A stretch of 25,786 nt of DNA from contig JAEUQE010000118.1 of the NCBI GenBank assembly GCA_016789785.1, forward strand, positions 1 through 25,786. The letters run 5' to 3'. Numbering within the stretch: the first letter of the stretch is position 1; every line of letters starts with the position of its first letter. The position numbers and the translations under genes were made by a program. Under the pieces are notes generated by a model. The model worked only from the letters and a program-made list of their open reading frames with translations. It was not told the origin of the DNA and ran no database searches. This DNA comes from Bryobacterales bacterium (GTDB lineage Bacteria > Acidobacteriota > Terriglobia > Bryobacterales > Bryobacteraceae). Below, piece by piece: positions 1-8,805 of this stretch.

Positions 1-1
1 C

Positions 2-1705
2 CCATCCATGCTTCTGCCGCCGCCGGAATTCGTCCGTCACGGGCGGGTTGACGGCGCAAAGCTGCGGTCCATCGAGATCCTCTTACCGGAACGCCAGTCA
101 AACCCGGCGATTCAGGTGAGTTCCGTCGTGGCGCAGGGCCTACCGGCTCCGTATCGCGATTGGCCCGCGGCCAAGGTCTTTCCATTTGTCGACGAATACG
201 GCCAGTACATCCACCGCACGTGGGAGACAAAGATTCAGGGCTCCCGCGACTTTCCAAAGCGCCTCCGGGAAGAGGACCGCGATCTGGCTTCGCATCAGCG
301 GCCCACATCGTGGAATCGCTACGGAGGATGGGAAAAGGGTCCGCGCCGTGAGGCGTCCGGCTTCTTCCGGACGGAGAAGATCGACGGCCGGTGGTGGTTC
401 GTCGATCCGGAGGGCCGTCTGTTCTGGTCGCACGGAGTGGTGCGTGTTGGCACGCGCATCCGCGTGGGCGGAGTCTATCACGGTACTCCCCTACTCGACC
501 GCGAAAATTTCTTCCGCCTGCCGGCGAAGGACTCCCCTTTGGGCGCGTTTTACGGCACTCAGCCGCAGTCGACGCGCGGCTATTATCTCGGCAAGCACGA
601 TCATGCTGTCTACGACTTCCTGGAAGCGAATCTCTTCCGGAAGTACGGCGCGAATTGGCGCGAAGCATACGCCGCCCGCGCCCAGCGAAGGCTCGCCAAC
701 TGGGGGCTCAATTCGATCGCCAACTCATCGGATCCGGTGATCTACCTGAAACGCCAGACCCCTTACACAGCCATCGTCTACTCCGCCCCACTGGGAGGAA
801 ATGAGCATCGCATTGAGGCATCGGGTGGCGCCTGGGGGCGTCTGCCCGACCCCTTCGACCCTGGTTGGCGCGCGCTGATGGACCGCACGCTTCAGACCGA
901 GTTGAAGGAGTCCCTTGGCGATCCGTGGTGCCTCGGATTCTTCGTGGACAATGAGCTTCACTGGGGAGAACCTCATCATCTGGCTGAAGTGGTGCTTGCT
1001 TCACCTGCACGCCAGCCGGCAAAACAAGCGTTCCTTGCTGAACTGAAGACGAAGTATTCCGGAATCGCCGAACTCAGCCGGTCCTGGTCCAAGAACTATG
1101 CGAGTTGGGATGAGTTCCTGAGCCGCACGGATCTTCCCGACCGGAAACTCGCCCCGGTGCGCGCCGATCTTGAAGCCTTCAGCGCGCGGGTGGCAGACAC
1201 TTACTTCCGCGGATGCCGTGACGCGATCAAGAAGGCGTCTCCGCGGCATATGTATCTGGGCTGCCGCTTCGCGGGCAGCAACCCGATGATTCTCCGCACG
1301 GCAAGCCAATACTGTGACATCGTGAGCATGAATCGCTACGCCCACGTGGTGCAGGATCTCGCCCTGCCGCCGGATGTGGACCGGCCCATCGTGATTGGCG
1401 AGTTCCACTTCGGCGCGATGGACGCGCCGTCATTCGCGACGGCCAACGGCCCTGGTTGGTGCGCGAACCAAAACGATCGGGAGAGGGCTTATCGAGTGTA
1501 TGTGGAAAGCGCGCTCCGGAACCCAGCCATCATCGGGACACACTGGTTCCAGTTCTACGATCAGCCGATGTCGGGGCGTTTCGACGGCGAGAACTTCAAC
1601 GCCGGTTTGCTCGATATCTGCGACACACCATATCCGGAAATCGTGAATGCCTGCCGGCGTGTGGCGGCGAAGCTCTATGAATACCGCTCGGGGATGCTCG
1701 CATGA
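2..1705 (+). CDS. GH50-like (beta-agarase-like) glycoside hydrolase, 5' partial
   Basis: The frame is open to the window edge, so the gene probably starts upstream; the first ATG is at 8. The protein looks like a retaining TIM-barrel glycosidase of the GH50/agarase type. Counting from that ATG, the segment FFVDNELHWG carries Glu319, the likely acid/base. VIGEFHFG carries Glu465, the likely nucleophile. A GH50-like C-terminal stretch follows (GTHWFQFYD, then SGRFDGENFNAG). Members of this family cleave beta-linked galactans, but acidobacterial relatives are mostly uncharacterised, so the substrate is open. No signal peptide is visible because the N-terminus is missing. The stop TGA overlaps the next start (ATGA at 1702-1705), so the two are translationally coupled and probably act on the same polysaccharide. 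GH42-like beta-galactosidase is the main alternative. Confidence 0.75.
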   Translation, partial: PSMLLPPPEFVRHGRVDGAKLRSIEILLPERQSNPAIQVSSVVAQGLPAPYRDWPAAKVFPFVDEYGQYIHRTWETKIQGSRDFPKRLREEDRDLASHQRPTSWNRYGGWEKGPRREASGFFRTEKIDGRWWFVDPEGRLFWSHGVVRVGTRIRVGGVYHGTPLLDRENFFRLPAKDSPLGAFYGTQPQSTRGYYLGKHDHAVYDFLEANLFRKYGANWREAYAARAQRRLANWGLNSIANSSDPVIYLKRQTPYTAIVYSAPLGGNEHRIEASGGAWGRLPDPFDPGWRALMDRTLQTELKESLGDPWCLGFFVDNELHWGEPHHLAEVVLASPARQPAKQAFLAELKTKYSGIAELSRSWSKNYASWDEFLSRTDLPDRKLAPVRADLEAFSARVADTYFRGCRDAIKKASPRHMYLGCRFAGSNPMILRTASQYCDIVSMNRYAHVVQDLALPPDVDRPIVIGEFHFGAMDAPSFATANGPGWCANQNDRERAYRVYVESALRNPAIIGTHWFQFYDQPMSGRFDGENFNAGLLDICDTPYPEIVNACRRVAAKLYEYRSGMLA

Positions 1706-3168
1706 ACGTACGCTCTTCGGTGCTGTTGTTGATGCTATGTTGCGCGGCGCCTGCGGCGGGACAAACCGCCCGAGTCACCGTGGAGGCGGGCCGCGCGGTG
1801 GGGCCATGGAAGCCCGCCACGGGCTACTTCAACACATCATTACGCAAGGCGCCACCGCCTGGTTTGGCGGATCAGGTGAAGGAGCAGTACGGCCGTGCCA
1901 GGATCACCCGCGTCTGGCTGCCGCTTGACGACATGTGGGACTACCGCACCGGCGAGTACCGCTTCAACTTCCAGTGCGGCAAGGATTACTACGCCGCGGA
2001 TAACGTCAAGCACAAGTATGAACGGGACAAGACGGTTGAATCGAACGTCATGTTTTACGACTACATGGACGCCTTCAGCCGGAATTCCGATCGTTTGCTG
2101 TTGAACGTTCGCCGCTACGAACACGAGGTCACTCGTGGCATCATCCCGATCGGCAAGTGGAAGGAGGTTCTGAAAACGGGACTCCGCCACTACAAACAGC
2201 GCTACGCGAACCTGAGCTACATTGAGGTGCTGAACGAAGCCCATGTCGACCACTTCGGCGGACTCGACGACGACCGCTACTACGGCTTCTATCGAGTTGC
2301 CTACCAGGTGGTGAATGAGTTGAACCTGGAGTTGAAGCCGGCAGTGCCCCTGCTGGTGGGTGGTCCGAGCACCGTCGGCACACCGATGCGGGCCGAGGAT
2401 CTCAAGAAACCGCCCAGCGCCAAGAACCGTACGCAGCGGATGTACCGGTTTCTGACGAATTACGCTCAGGATTCCGACCCGGGCAAGCGCTTGGACTTTC
2501 TCTCGTTCCACGATTACGGTCTCGCTTCAGAACCATCCCGGATTGCTACCTACGATGCCATGGTTCGCGGTTGGTTGAAAGATATGGCTCTGCCCACTGA
2601 GATTCCCATCTTCGAGACGGAGATCGGGGCGGCGAAGGTTGCGCCAGAGGGGGCTCTCAACCTGCGCAACGCGGCTGGGATGAGTGCATTCTTTTATCAC
2701 ACCCGGCATAACCCGAATTACTATCTCTTTCCGTGGGTGTTGTATCACAACCCTGTGCAACTCTCGGTGGTGCAGTTCGACGAGCGGCTGCGCCCGACAC
2801 CCTCCGGCGCCGCCCTGTTGGCATGGTCAATGCACAAAGAGCGCGAAGTGACCGTTTCGTGGGAGAATCAGCCACCGGGCTCATATGCTGTTGCCACGGC
2901 GGATGGGTCTGGTCTCGCCGTGCAGGTGTGGAACTTCGCGGAGAAAGCTGTGGAGGCCGATGTGGTCCTCAACGGCGCGCCTGCCCGCGCGGTGCGAATG
3001 AGGCGCTACGTGATCGACTCCCGCCACAGCAACTGCCTGCAAAATCAGAAAGCGGCGTGCGCGCTGGAAACGGTGAGCGATCACAAGCTGGCTGCGGCGC
3101 CCAAGTCTGTGCGAGTCCAACTGGAGCCGTTCGCGTTGTCGCTCCTTCGGCTCGACACGGAGCAGTGA
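1702..3168 (+). CDS. Secreted GH39-like glycoside hydrolase
   Basis: The 488-residue protein has a Sec signal peptide: a short basic start, the hydrophobic run VLLLMLCCAAPAA, and probable cleavage near AAG-Q (residues 19-21). The rest resembles a GH39 or clan-A (beta/alpha)8 glycosidase. EVLNEAH places Glu179 after an Asn, as expected for the acid/base. IFETEIG supplies Glu305 or Glu307 as a nucleophile candidate. The C-terminal part (about 390-488) reads as a beta-sandwich, as in many GH39 enzymes. Known GH39 members are beta-xylosidases and iduronidases, but the substrate cannot be read here. ATG at 1702 lies inside the stop of the GH50-like gene, so translation is coupled. Family assignment is moderate; export and glycosidase-like character are firmer. 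Confidence 0.65.
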   Translation: MNVRSSVLLLMLCCAAPAAGQTARVTVEAGRAVGPWKPATGYFNTSLRKAPPPGLADQVKEQYGRARITRVWLPLDDMWDYRTGEYRFNFQCGKDYYAADNVKHKYERDKTVESNVMFYDYMDAFSRNSDRLLLNVRRYEHEVTRGIIPIGKWKEVLKTGLRHYKQRYANLSYIEVLNEAHVDHFGGLDDDRYYGFYRVAYQVVNELNLELKPAVPLLVGGPSTVGTPMRAEDLKKPPSAKNRTQRMYRFLTNYAQDSDPGKRLDFLSFHDYGLASEPSRIATYDAMVRGWLKDMALPTEIPIFETEIGAAKVAPEGALNLRNAAGMSAFFYHTRHNPNYYLFPWVLYHNPVQLSVVQFDERLRPTPSGAALLAWSMHKEREVTVSWENQPPGSYAVATADGSGLAVQVWNFAEKAVEADVVLNGAPARAVRMRRYVIDSRHSNCLQNQKAACALETVSDHKLAAAPKSVRVQLEPFALSLLRLDTEQ

Positions 3169-3273
3169 TACTGGCGCCAGGAAGGAAAACAAGCAGAGCG
3201 CGGCTTCTTGCACAGTTGCACTCGCTGCTTACACTCAGCGTGACCGCGAGGGCTCAGGCTTGGGATCTGAACG

Positions 3274-3512
3274 ATCGTCGATGGCGCTCCTCCGGACGGT
3301 CGCCTTGGCAGCTTCGCCGCGGATGACATCGATAAAGACGGCCGCATCGAATTCACCACGGGAGGCGAGGCTGAACTGCACCGAAGCTCCGTGGACAAGG
3401 CATAGAGGTGGTAAAGGACGTTGTGGAAGACGGCCAACCCAAGCGGCCCGTTCCCGTCGATCTAAAGAGCCGTTCCCGTCGATCTAAAGAAATGGCGCCT
3501 ATTCATGTGTAG
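3274..3512 (+). pseudogene. Remnant of an unidentified gene broken by two frame changes
   Basis: No intact gene fits 3169-3632, but protein-like sequence survives. The frame from 3274 reads DGRLGSFAADDIDKDGRIEF and on to a stop at 3403-3405. Adding one base near 3400 joins it to a second frame that continues as VVKDVVEDGQPKRPVPVDLK. That frame then runs into a 22-bp tandem duplication (3448-3491), which shifts it again and leads to a stop at 3510-3512. Without the duplication the frame would continue KKWRLFM. I do not recognise the family. The acidic DIDKDGRIEF segment resembles a calcium-binding loop only superficially. The choice of frame is inference. Confidence 0.35.
3448..3491 (+). repeat. 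22-bp tandem duplication (two copies)
   Basis: Two adjacent 22-base units, 3448-3469 and 3470-3491, each read CCGTTCCCGTCGATCTAAAG plus two bases. They differ only at the last base (G versus A). Because 22 is not a multiple of three, the duplication shifts the frame of the surrounding gene remnant. This is directly visible. Confidence 0.9.
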
Positions 3513-3533
3513 TCCTTGCCAGGGGCGAATGGT

Positions 3534-3545
3534 CACCGATCGGTG
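3534..3545. promoter_or_regulatory. 12-bp perfect palindrome upstream of the NfeD gene
   Basis: CACCGATCGGTG is a perfect dyad about 87 bp before the NfeD start, within otherwise gene-free sequence. It could be an operator for the NfeD-slipin operon. No promoter hexamers of good quality sit beside it, so the role is speculative. Confidence 0.25.
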
Positions 3546-3632
3546 GTTAACTCGCAAGGTAACACAATTGCGCGGCCCTTTGCCCGTTGTCTTTCGCGCT
3601 GTGCGGGTGTAGCGTGAAGGCGGAGGTGGATC

Positions 3633-4901
3633 ATGCATCTCGCGTCCATCTTGACCGCCGCGGTCCTCGGAATTGGCTTCGGTTCCGTCACGCTACGCGC
3701 CAATTCCGTCATCGCCATCAACATCGATTCGGTGGTCCATCCTATCACCGTCGAAATCGCGACTCACGCCGTTGATCTCGCCAAACAGCGGAACGCCCCG
3801 GCGATTCTCGTGCGCCTCAACACGCCCGGCGGGCTCGGCGAAGCGACGCGCAACACCATCGAGAAATTGGTTGCCTCTCCGGTGCCGGTGATCATGTTCG
3901 TCACGCCAAGTGGCGGGCGCGCAGCCTCGGCGGGCTTCTTCCTGCTTGAAGCTGGCGACATCGCGGCCATGGCTTCCGGTACTCACACGGGCGCCGCCAC
4001 ACCAGTGATGCTGTTTGGCCAACCCATTGAGCCCGTCCTTCGCAAGAAGATCGAGAGCGACGCCGCGGCGTGGATGCGCAGCCTCGCCGGCGCGCGCGGC
4101 CGCAGTGCCGAAGCCGCTGAACTCGCCGTACTGGATGCGAAGTCGTTCACCGAGAAGGAAGCTCTCGCCGAAAAACTCATCGACCTCGTGGTTCGCGATG
4201 AGGCCGAGCTACTTGCCAAGCTCGATGGCCGCGAGATCACCCGCTTCCAGGGCCACAAGCAAACGCTCCGTCTTGCGGGCGCACAGATTGAGGAGTACCA
4301 GCTCACGCTCCGTCAGCGAATCACCTCCGCGCTTGCGGATCCGAACATCGCGTTTCTGTTGATCGCCATTGGCGGCATCCTGCTCTACGTGGAAGCATCC
4401 ATGCCAGGAGTGATGCTGCCCGGTGTTCTCGGCGCGATCCTGTTTCTCTTGGGCCTTGGCGCAATGTCGGTGCTGCCCATCAATCTCACGGGCGTCGCTC
4501 TGCTTGTGCTTGCCTTGGCGTTGTTCGCACTCGAAGCGAAGGTCGCCTCCCATGGCATCCTCGGCGCCGGTGGTGCGGTCGCGATGACCCTCGGCGCACT
4601 GCTCCTTGTCGACGGTCCGCCGGAGATGCGCATTCACTTGGCGACAGCGCTGGCCGTCAGCATTCCCTTCGCTTTGATCACACTGTTCCTGGTGACGCTG
4701 GTGATCCGCGCCCGCGCCGCGGCTCCGTGGAGATTCACGGATGAGAACGGAGTCGCCTGGACCGATCTGACTCCCGAAGGCAAGGTATTGCTGCATGGCG
4801 AGTATTGGGATGCCATTGCCACTCAGCCCGTCTCCAAGGGCCAATCCGTGCGCGTGACCGCGATGGAAGGACTGCGGCTGCGTGTGCATCCTGTTGCCTG
4901 A
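3633..4901 (+). CDS. NfeD-family membrane-bound ClpP-class serine protease
   Basis: This 422-residue protein has the full-length NfeD layout: a signal or anchor segment (about 1-23), a ClpP/crotonase-fold protease domain (about 24-200), hydrophobic helices (about 235-355) and a C-terminal OB-fold NfeD domain (about 365-422). The catalytic serine is Ser99 in GGRAASAG. The paired lysine is Lys138 or Lys139 in RKKIESDAA. Archaeal relatives use the same Ser-Lys dyad to cut hydrophobic parts of stomatin-like partners. That fits the slipin gene 21 bp downstream. The start at 3633 is supported by GGAGG just upstream (GGCGGAGGTGGATC). NfeD and stomatin pairs are widespread and linked to membrane quality control. 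No key residue appears missing. Confidence 0.9.
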   Translation: MHLASILTAAVLGIGFGSVTLRANSVIAINIDSVVHPITVEIATHAVDLAKQRNAPAILVRLNTPGGLGEATRNTIEKLVASPVPVIMFVTPSGGRAASAGFFLLEAGDIAAMASGTHTGAATPVMLFGQPIEPVLRKKIESDAAAWMRSLAGARGRSAEAAELAVLDAKSFTEKEALAEKLIDLVVRDEAELLAKLDGREITRFQGHKQTLRLAGAQIEEYQLTLRQRITSALADPNIAFLLIAIGGILLYVEASMPGVMLPGVLGAILFLLGLGAMSVLPINLTGVALLVLALALFALEAKVASHGILGAGGAVAMTLGALLLVDGPPEMRIHLATALAVSIPFALITLFLVTLVIRARAAAPWRFTDENGVAWTDLTPEGKVLLHGEYWDAIATQPVSKGQSVRVTAMEGLRLRVHPVA

Positions 4902-4922
4902 GTCCACAAAGGAAGGAACCCT

Positions 4923-5678
4923 ATGTTGCCCGTTCCGTTCGTCATCGTGTTGATTGTGATTCTCTATCTGCTTTCCTCCATCAAGATCCTCGCCGAGTAC
5001 GAACGCGGCGTGATCTTTCGTCTGGGCCGTGTGCTGCCCCAACCGAAAGGGCCCGGCCTCATTCTCGTCTTCCAGCCGATCGACCGCATGGTGCGGATCT
5101 CGCTACGCCTGGAGACTCTCGAGGTGCCGGCACAGGATGTGATCACCAAAGATAACGTCACCGTCAAAGTGAATGCCGTGGTCTTCTTCCGCGTCGTCGA
5201 CCCGAAGCGCGCCGTGCTTGAAGTGGCGAACTTCCTCTACACCACATCCCAACTCGCGCAGACTACGCTGCGCAGCGTCCTCGGCGAAGTCGAGTTGGAC
5301 GAATTATTGAGCCAGCGCGAGAAGCTGAATCTGCGTCTGCAAAGCGTGCTCGATCAGGACACTGGCCCGTGGGGAATCAAGGTCGCGAAGGTGGAAGTGA
5401 AGCAGGTGGATCTTCCCGATACGATGATTCGCGCCATCGCGCGGCAGGCCGAAGCCGAGCGTGAGCGGCGTGCGAAGGTGATCCACGCCGAGGGCGAGTT
5501 CATGGCCTCGGAGCGTCTGGCGCAAGCCGCTGAAGTGATCCAGCGGCAGCCCGTCGCAATCCAACTTCGCTATCTGCAGACGCTGGTTGAGATCGGTGCT
5601 GAGAAAAACACGACGCTGGTGTTTCCACTGCCTGTGGATATCATCGCGGGCATTGCGAAGTCGCTAAATCGCGCCTGA
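4923..5678 (+). CDS. Slipin / stomatin-like SPFH-domain membrane protein
   Basis: The 251-residue protein begins with one membrane helix (about 3-20), followed by the stomatin signature [12 protein letters not shown] and an SPFH/band-7 domain (about 20-180). Further signature segments are [21 protein letters not shown] and [16 protein letters not shown] charged helical stretch rich in Ala, Glu and Arg ([20 protein letters not shown]) is expected to form an oligomerising coiled coil. Slipins form membrane ring assemblies and are substrates or partners of NfeD proteases. The start has a strong ribosome site (AAGGAAGG) and lies 21 bp after the NfeD stop, so the two form an operon. Length is typical. 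The stop is 2 bp from the stop of the convergent GT2 gene. Confidence 0.92.
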   Translation: MLPVPFVIVLIVILYLLSSIKILAEYERGVIFRLGRVLPQPKGPGLILVFQPIDRMVRISLRLETLEVPAQDVITKDNVTVKVNAVVFFRVVDPKRAVLEVANFLYTTSQLAQTTLRSVLGEVELDELLSQREKLNLRLQSVLDQDTGPWGIKVAKVEVKQVDLPDTMIRAIARQAEAERERRAKVIHAEGEFMASERLAQAAEVIQRQPVAIQLRYLQTLVEIGAEKNTTLVFPLPVDIIAGIAKSLNRA

Positions 5679-5680
5679 GC

Positions 5681-6601
5681 CTACTGCGAACCGTCGATCT
5701 TCGTGCCGCCCAACAGATTCATGAACAGGCTCCACGAAAAGCCCGGATCCTGAAACGTCAGGGCCGCGAGCAGAGTGCCCAGAACAGCGCCGGTGCGGAA
5801 CATCAGGCCACCAAAGAATCCCGTACGCCGCTCGAGAAACCGGGCAACACCGTTGGCGCGATCGGCAGCCAGCAATGCGCGGTCACCTGCCGCCATCTCC
5901 GGCGCGGCCTCTCCGGCATCGCGGTCCACCACGGGCACATCGCCGAGAATCAGCGTCTTCTTCGCCGCATGCTGAATCTGAAATGCCAGTTCCAGATCCG
6001 CACCCCACTCTCCGTAATGCTCGTCGAAATAGTTCATGCCCCGCAGAAAGTTCAGCCGGATCAGCAACGCTCTGCGCCCGGGATATCCGGTGGCTGTCAC
6101 ATCACCCGAAGGCAAACTCGAAGGAACCTCTTCGCCTTGGCGCCAGATCCTGCCGAGCATTTCGCGGTCAGGAAGCGCACGTACCTGAGCCACAGGTTTC
6201 CGCTGCCCGTCGACCAGCACCGGACACACCGCCGCCGCCTCGCGATTCGCTTCGAGCGCGGCAAGTAGCTTCGAAATCGTATCCGGCTCAACCAACACCG
6301 CCGGATCCAGAAACAGCACGGTGTCGGCCTTCGCCGTGCGCAATCCGATGTTCAGCGCTTTGGTCGCACCGAAGTTTCGCGGCATGCGCAGAATGGTGAC
6401 TTCCGGGAAATCGGGTTGCAGAAGAGACGCGCTGGTCTGCGAGCCTGGATCAAGCACGATGATCTGCAAGCGTTGGCGATCCGCGGATTTCTCCAATGCC
6501 TCCAAACACCCGCGCAGATGCGCATCGCGATTGAACGAGAGAACAAGCACAGAGACGGCAAGGCCCTGTGGCTGCCCGGCTTGTTGTTGCACTTCCTCCA
6601 T
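5681..6601 (-). CDS. Family 2 glycosyltransferase
   Basis: The GT-A fold starts with SVLVLSFNRDAHLRGCLEAL (residues 17-36) and continues with IIVLDPGS, NFGATKALNIGL and the acceptor-side EWGADLELAFQIQ. A C-terminal hydrophobic stretch (about 265-290) suggests membrane association. The closest general match is the rhamnosyltransferase-like GT2 group that decorates cell-surface glycans. The usual metal-binding D/N-P-D motif reads LDPA (Asp99-Pro-Ala101), so its last acidic residue is missing. ATG at 6601 is chosen because AGGTG lies about six bases upstream; an in-frame GTG at 6643 has no ribosome site. The donor and acceptor sugars cannot be read. It is divergent from the GHL10 gene and convergent with the slipin gene. 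Confidence 0.85.
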   Translation of the reverse strand: MEEVQQQAGQPQGLAVSVLVLSFNRDAHLRGCLEALEKSADRQRLQIIVLDPGSQTSASLLQPDFPEVTILRMPRNFGATKALNIGLRTAKADTVLFLDPAVLVEPDTISKLLAALEANREAAAVCPVLVDGQRKPVAQVRALPDREMLGRIWRQGEEVPSSLPSGDVTATGYPGRRALLIRLNFLRGMNYFDEHYGEWGADLELAFQIQHAAKKTLILGDVPVVDRDAGEAAPEMAAGDRALLAADRANGVARFLERRTGFFGGLMFRTGAVLGTLLAALTFQDPGFSWSLFMNLLGGTKIDGSQ

Positions 6602-6659
6602 GGGGGACACCTCATGGTAGCAAGGCCCGCAGTGAGACGACACGCCGGTAAGCGCTAAG

Positions 6660-8750
6660 ATGAAGATCGTGTTGCTACGGGTGATTCTTTTGATGGCCGT
6701 GGCTGGGGTGGCATACGGTCAGCAGTATCGTGCGTTTTGGGTGGACGCGTTCAATCCAGGCTTCAAGAATCCATCAGAAGTGGAAGCGCTGGTGGAGAAC
6801 GCCGTCACGGCCAAGGCGAACGCGATCTTCATGCAGGCACGCCGCCGTGGCGATGTCTACTTCCTCAAGTCCGTGGAGCCCCCCGCTCAGGACTCCACTT
6901 ACAATCCCAACTTCGATGCGCTGCAGTATCTCATCGAGCGGGCGCACGCACGCGGCATCGAAGTGCATGCGTGGTTCGTGGTCACCAGGCTGTGGACTTC
7001 TCCCGCGCCTCCCACCGATCCCCGGCACATCTGGCATTCGCACGGCCCGAACGCGCAAGGCGACGACAACTGGATGAGCGTGAGTTCCGCGGGCCAGATG
7101 GGCAACTCGATCGACCTCGGACATCCCGCGGCCTCTCAACACATCGCCGATCTCGTGGTGAACGTGGCCCGCGATTATCCCGGGATTGACGGCCTTCATC
7201 TCGACTATATCCGCTATCCCGAAGATGCCGACTACGGTTGGAACGCCAAAGCCATCGAGCGTTTTCAGCGGCTGGAGAATCGCACCGGCACGCCCGCCCG
7301 CACCGACGCGCGCTGGTCCGACTTCCGCCGCCGGCAGGTCACCCAACTCGTGCGGCAGATCTATCTCCGCGCCACCGAAATCAAGCCCACTGTGAAGATC
7401 ACTGCGGCGGTAATCACCTGGGGCAGCGGGCCGAGCGGAGCCAATCTCGACGCCTCCTATCGCAACCTGGATGCCTACTCCCGTGTGTTTCAGGACTGGC
7501 GCGGATGGCTGGAGGAAGGCATCCTCGACATCGCGATGCCGATGAACTACTTCGTGGAAGCCCGCAATGCCGCGTTTCTTGACCGCTGGATGGCATTCGC
7601 GAAAGACCGTCAATATGGGCGCGCGGTGATGATCGGGCTTGGCAATTATCTCAATCCGATTCCCGATACGCTGGCCCAACTTCAGCGAGTGTTCTCGCCC
7701 ACACAAGCAGGCAGTCTCCCGATCGGAGTCAGCCTCTACAGCTACGCCACCACGAACTCGGAATCCACGCTGCGCAACCCGGAGTTCTATCGCACGGTCG
7801 GCGAGTACTTCGCGAACGAATCGAAGGCGCCCGATTTGCCATGGAAGTCCACTCCCACGAAAGGCCACCTCTACGGCTGGCTGCGAGTGGATGGCGGGCC
7901 CGAATGGCTGAAGGACGGCGCAACGGCGATTGTGGAGTCGGACACCGGCGCGGAGACGTCGCGTACTCTTTCCACCGATAGCAACGGCTTTTTCGGAACC
8001 GTGGATCTTCCGCCCGACCGCTACCGCGTGCGCATCGAACGTGGAGGCGTGGAATTGTGGCGGACCGTGGCCAAGGATGTGGCTGCCGGCGCCGTGGTGC
8101 CGTTCGAAATCTTCCTCAAGGCTGAGGACTTCGACCGCGCAATGCCGGTCATCCAGCGCGCCTCGGCAAGTCATGGTGCTCCCGGCGACATTGTCTCCCT
8201 CGAAGGAAAATCGTTCGCAGCAACCTATGGCGCCGCGGCGCAAGTGCCCTTGCCCGTCGAGTTGAGTAGCCTGCAAGTAGCGGTCAACGGCGAACCTGCG
8301 CCACTCTTCGAGGTCAAGCAGGATCGCATCGAACTCCAACTGCCCTACCGGCAGGCCCCGCAGTGGACCATCGTCGTCAAGCATCGCGGCCTGGAATCGA
8401 AGCCGTTCGATCTTCCTGCGGTCGTGGCCCGCCCGGTCATCCTTGGCGTTCGCACCGCGGCGCCTGGCATTCTCGAGATTCACGCCACGGGTCTCGGCAT
8501 GGTGGAGCCGCCGGTGGTGTGGGGAGGAGGTTCGCCTGGTGTGGAGCCGATGCCGCGCCTCACCGAGACATGCCGTGTCACGGTGCGGACCGGGCAGGGC
8601 ACGCTCGAGCTTGAACCTTCGTTCGCGGGTCTCGCACCTTACTATCCCGGACGCTATCAGGTGAACGTCGCGGTGCCCGGAGACCGCGTTCTCGGCGTGC
8701 GGCTGCGCGTGGGATCGAACGAATCCGCGGAGTTTGTGCCGAACCCGTAG
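6660..8750 (+). CDS. Secreted GHL10-type glycosidase with Solibacter-type C-terminal domain
   Basis: The 696-residue protein has a signal peptide (about 1-20, cleavage near AYG-Q). Its catalytic part (about 22-390) is of the glycosyl hydrolase-like 10 type (PF02638, formerly DUF187). It is opened by YRAFWVDAFNPGF and centred on GLHLDYIRYPED (Asp182). A small beta-sandwich like a carboxypeptidase regulatory domain follows (about 402-485). The C-terminal 200 residues, ending with GLAPYYPGRYQVNV, match the TIGR03437-type domain found in Solibacter relatives. GHL10 proteins are thought to act on glycans, possibly peptidoglycan-like or uronic polymers, but few are characterised. No strong ribosome site precedes ATG 6660. 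The next gene starts 55 bp downstream, possibly in the same transcript. Confidence 0.8.
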   Translation: MKIVLLRVILLMAVAGVAYGQQYRAFWVDAFNPGFKNPSEVEALVENAVTAKANAIFMQARRRGDVYFLKSVEPPAQDSTYNPNFDALQYLIERAHARGIEVHAWFVVTRLWTSPAPPTDPRHIWHSHGPNAQGDDNWMSVSSAGQMGNSIDLGHPAASQHIADLVVNVARDYPGIDGLHLDYIRYPEDADYGWNAKAIERFQRLENRTGTPARTDARWSDFRRRQVTQLVRQIYLRATEIKPTVKITAAVITWGSGPSGANLDASYRNLDAYSRVFQDWRGWLEEGILDIAMPMNYFVEARNAAFLDRWMAFAKDRQYGRAVMIGLGNYLNPIPDTLAQLQRVFSPTQAGSLPIGVSLYSYATTNSESTLRNPEFYRTVGEYFANESKAPDLPWKSTPTKGHLYGWLRVDGGPEWLKDGATAIVESDTGAETSRTLSTDSNGFFGTVDLPPDRYRVRIERGGVELWRTVAKDVAAGAVVPFEIFLKAEDFDRAMPVIQRASASHGAPGDIVSLEGKSFAATYGAAAQVPLPVELSSLQVAVNGEPAPLFEVKQDRIELQLPYRQAPQWTIVVKHRGLESKPFDLPAVVARPVILGVRTAAPGILEIHATGLGMVEPPVVWGGGSPGVEPMPRLTETCRVTVRTGQGTLELEPSFAGLAPYYPGRYQVNVAVPGDRVLGVRLRVGSNESAEFVPNP

Positions 8751-8805
8751 ATCGTTTCCGGCCGCGGCCTCTCCGTCTACCCGCCGGCCCATTTATATTA
8801 GTAAG

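Noticed and set aside
3260..3487. 75-codon plus-strand frame in the gap after the GH39-like gene
   Set aside because: Its composition (Arg, Ser, Pro-rich) is shadow-like. The other two frames hold the more protein-like remnant.
8758..8775. GGCCGCGGCC palindrome after the GHL10 stop
   Set aside because: It is a short GC-only palindrome with no loop or T-run, expected by chance in such GC-rich DNA.
6774..8792. Very long open frame (672 codons) on the minus strand
   Set aside because: It is antisense to the GHL10 gene, whose signal peptide and motifs are clear. The reverse frame has His/Arg-rich composition typical of GC-rich shadows.
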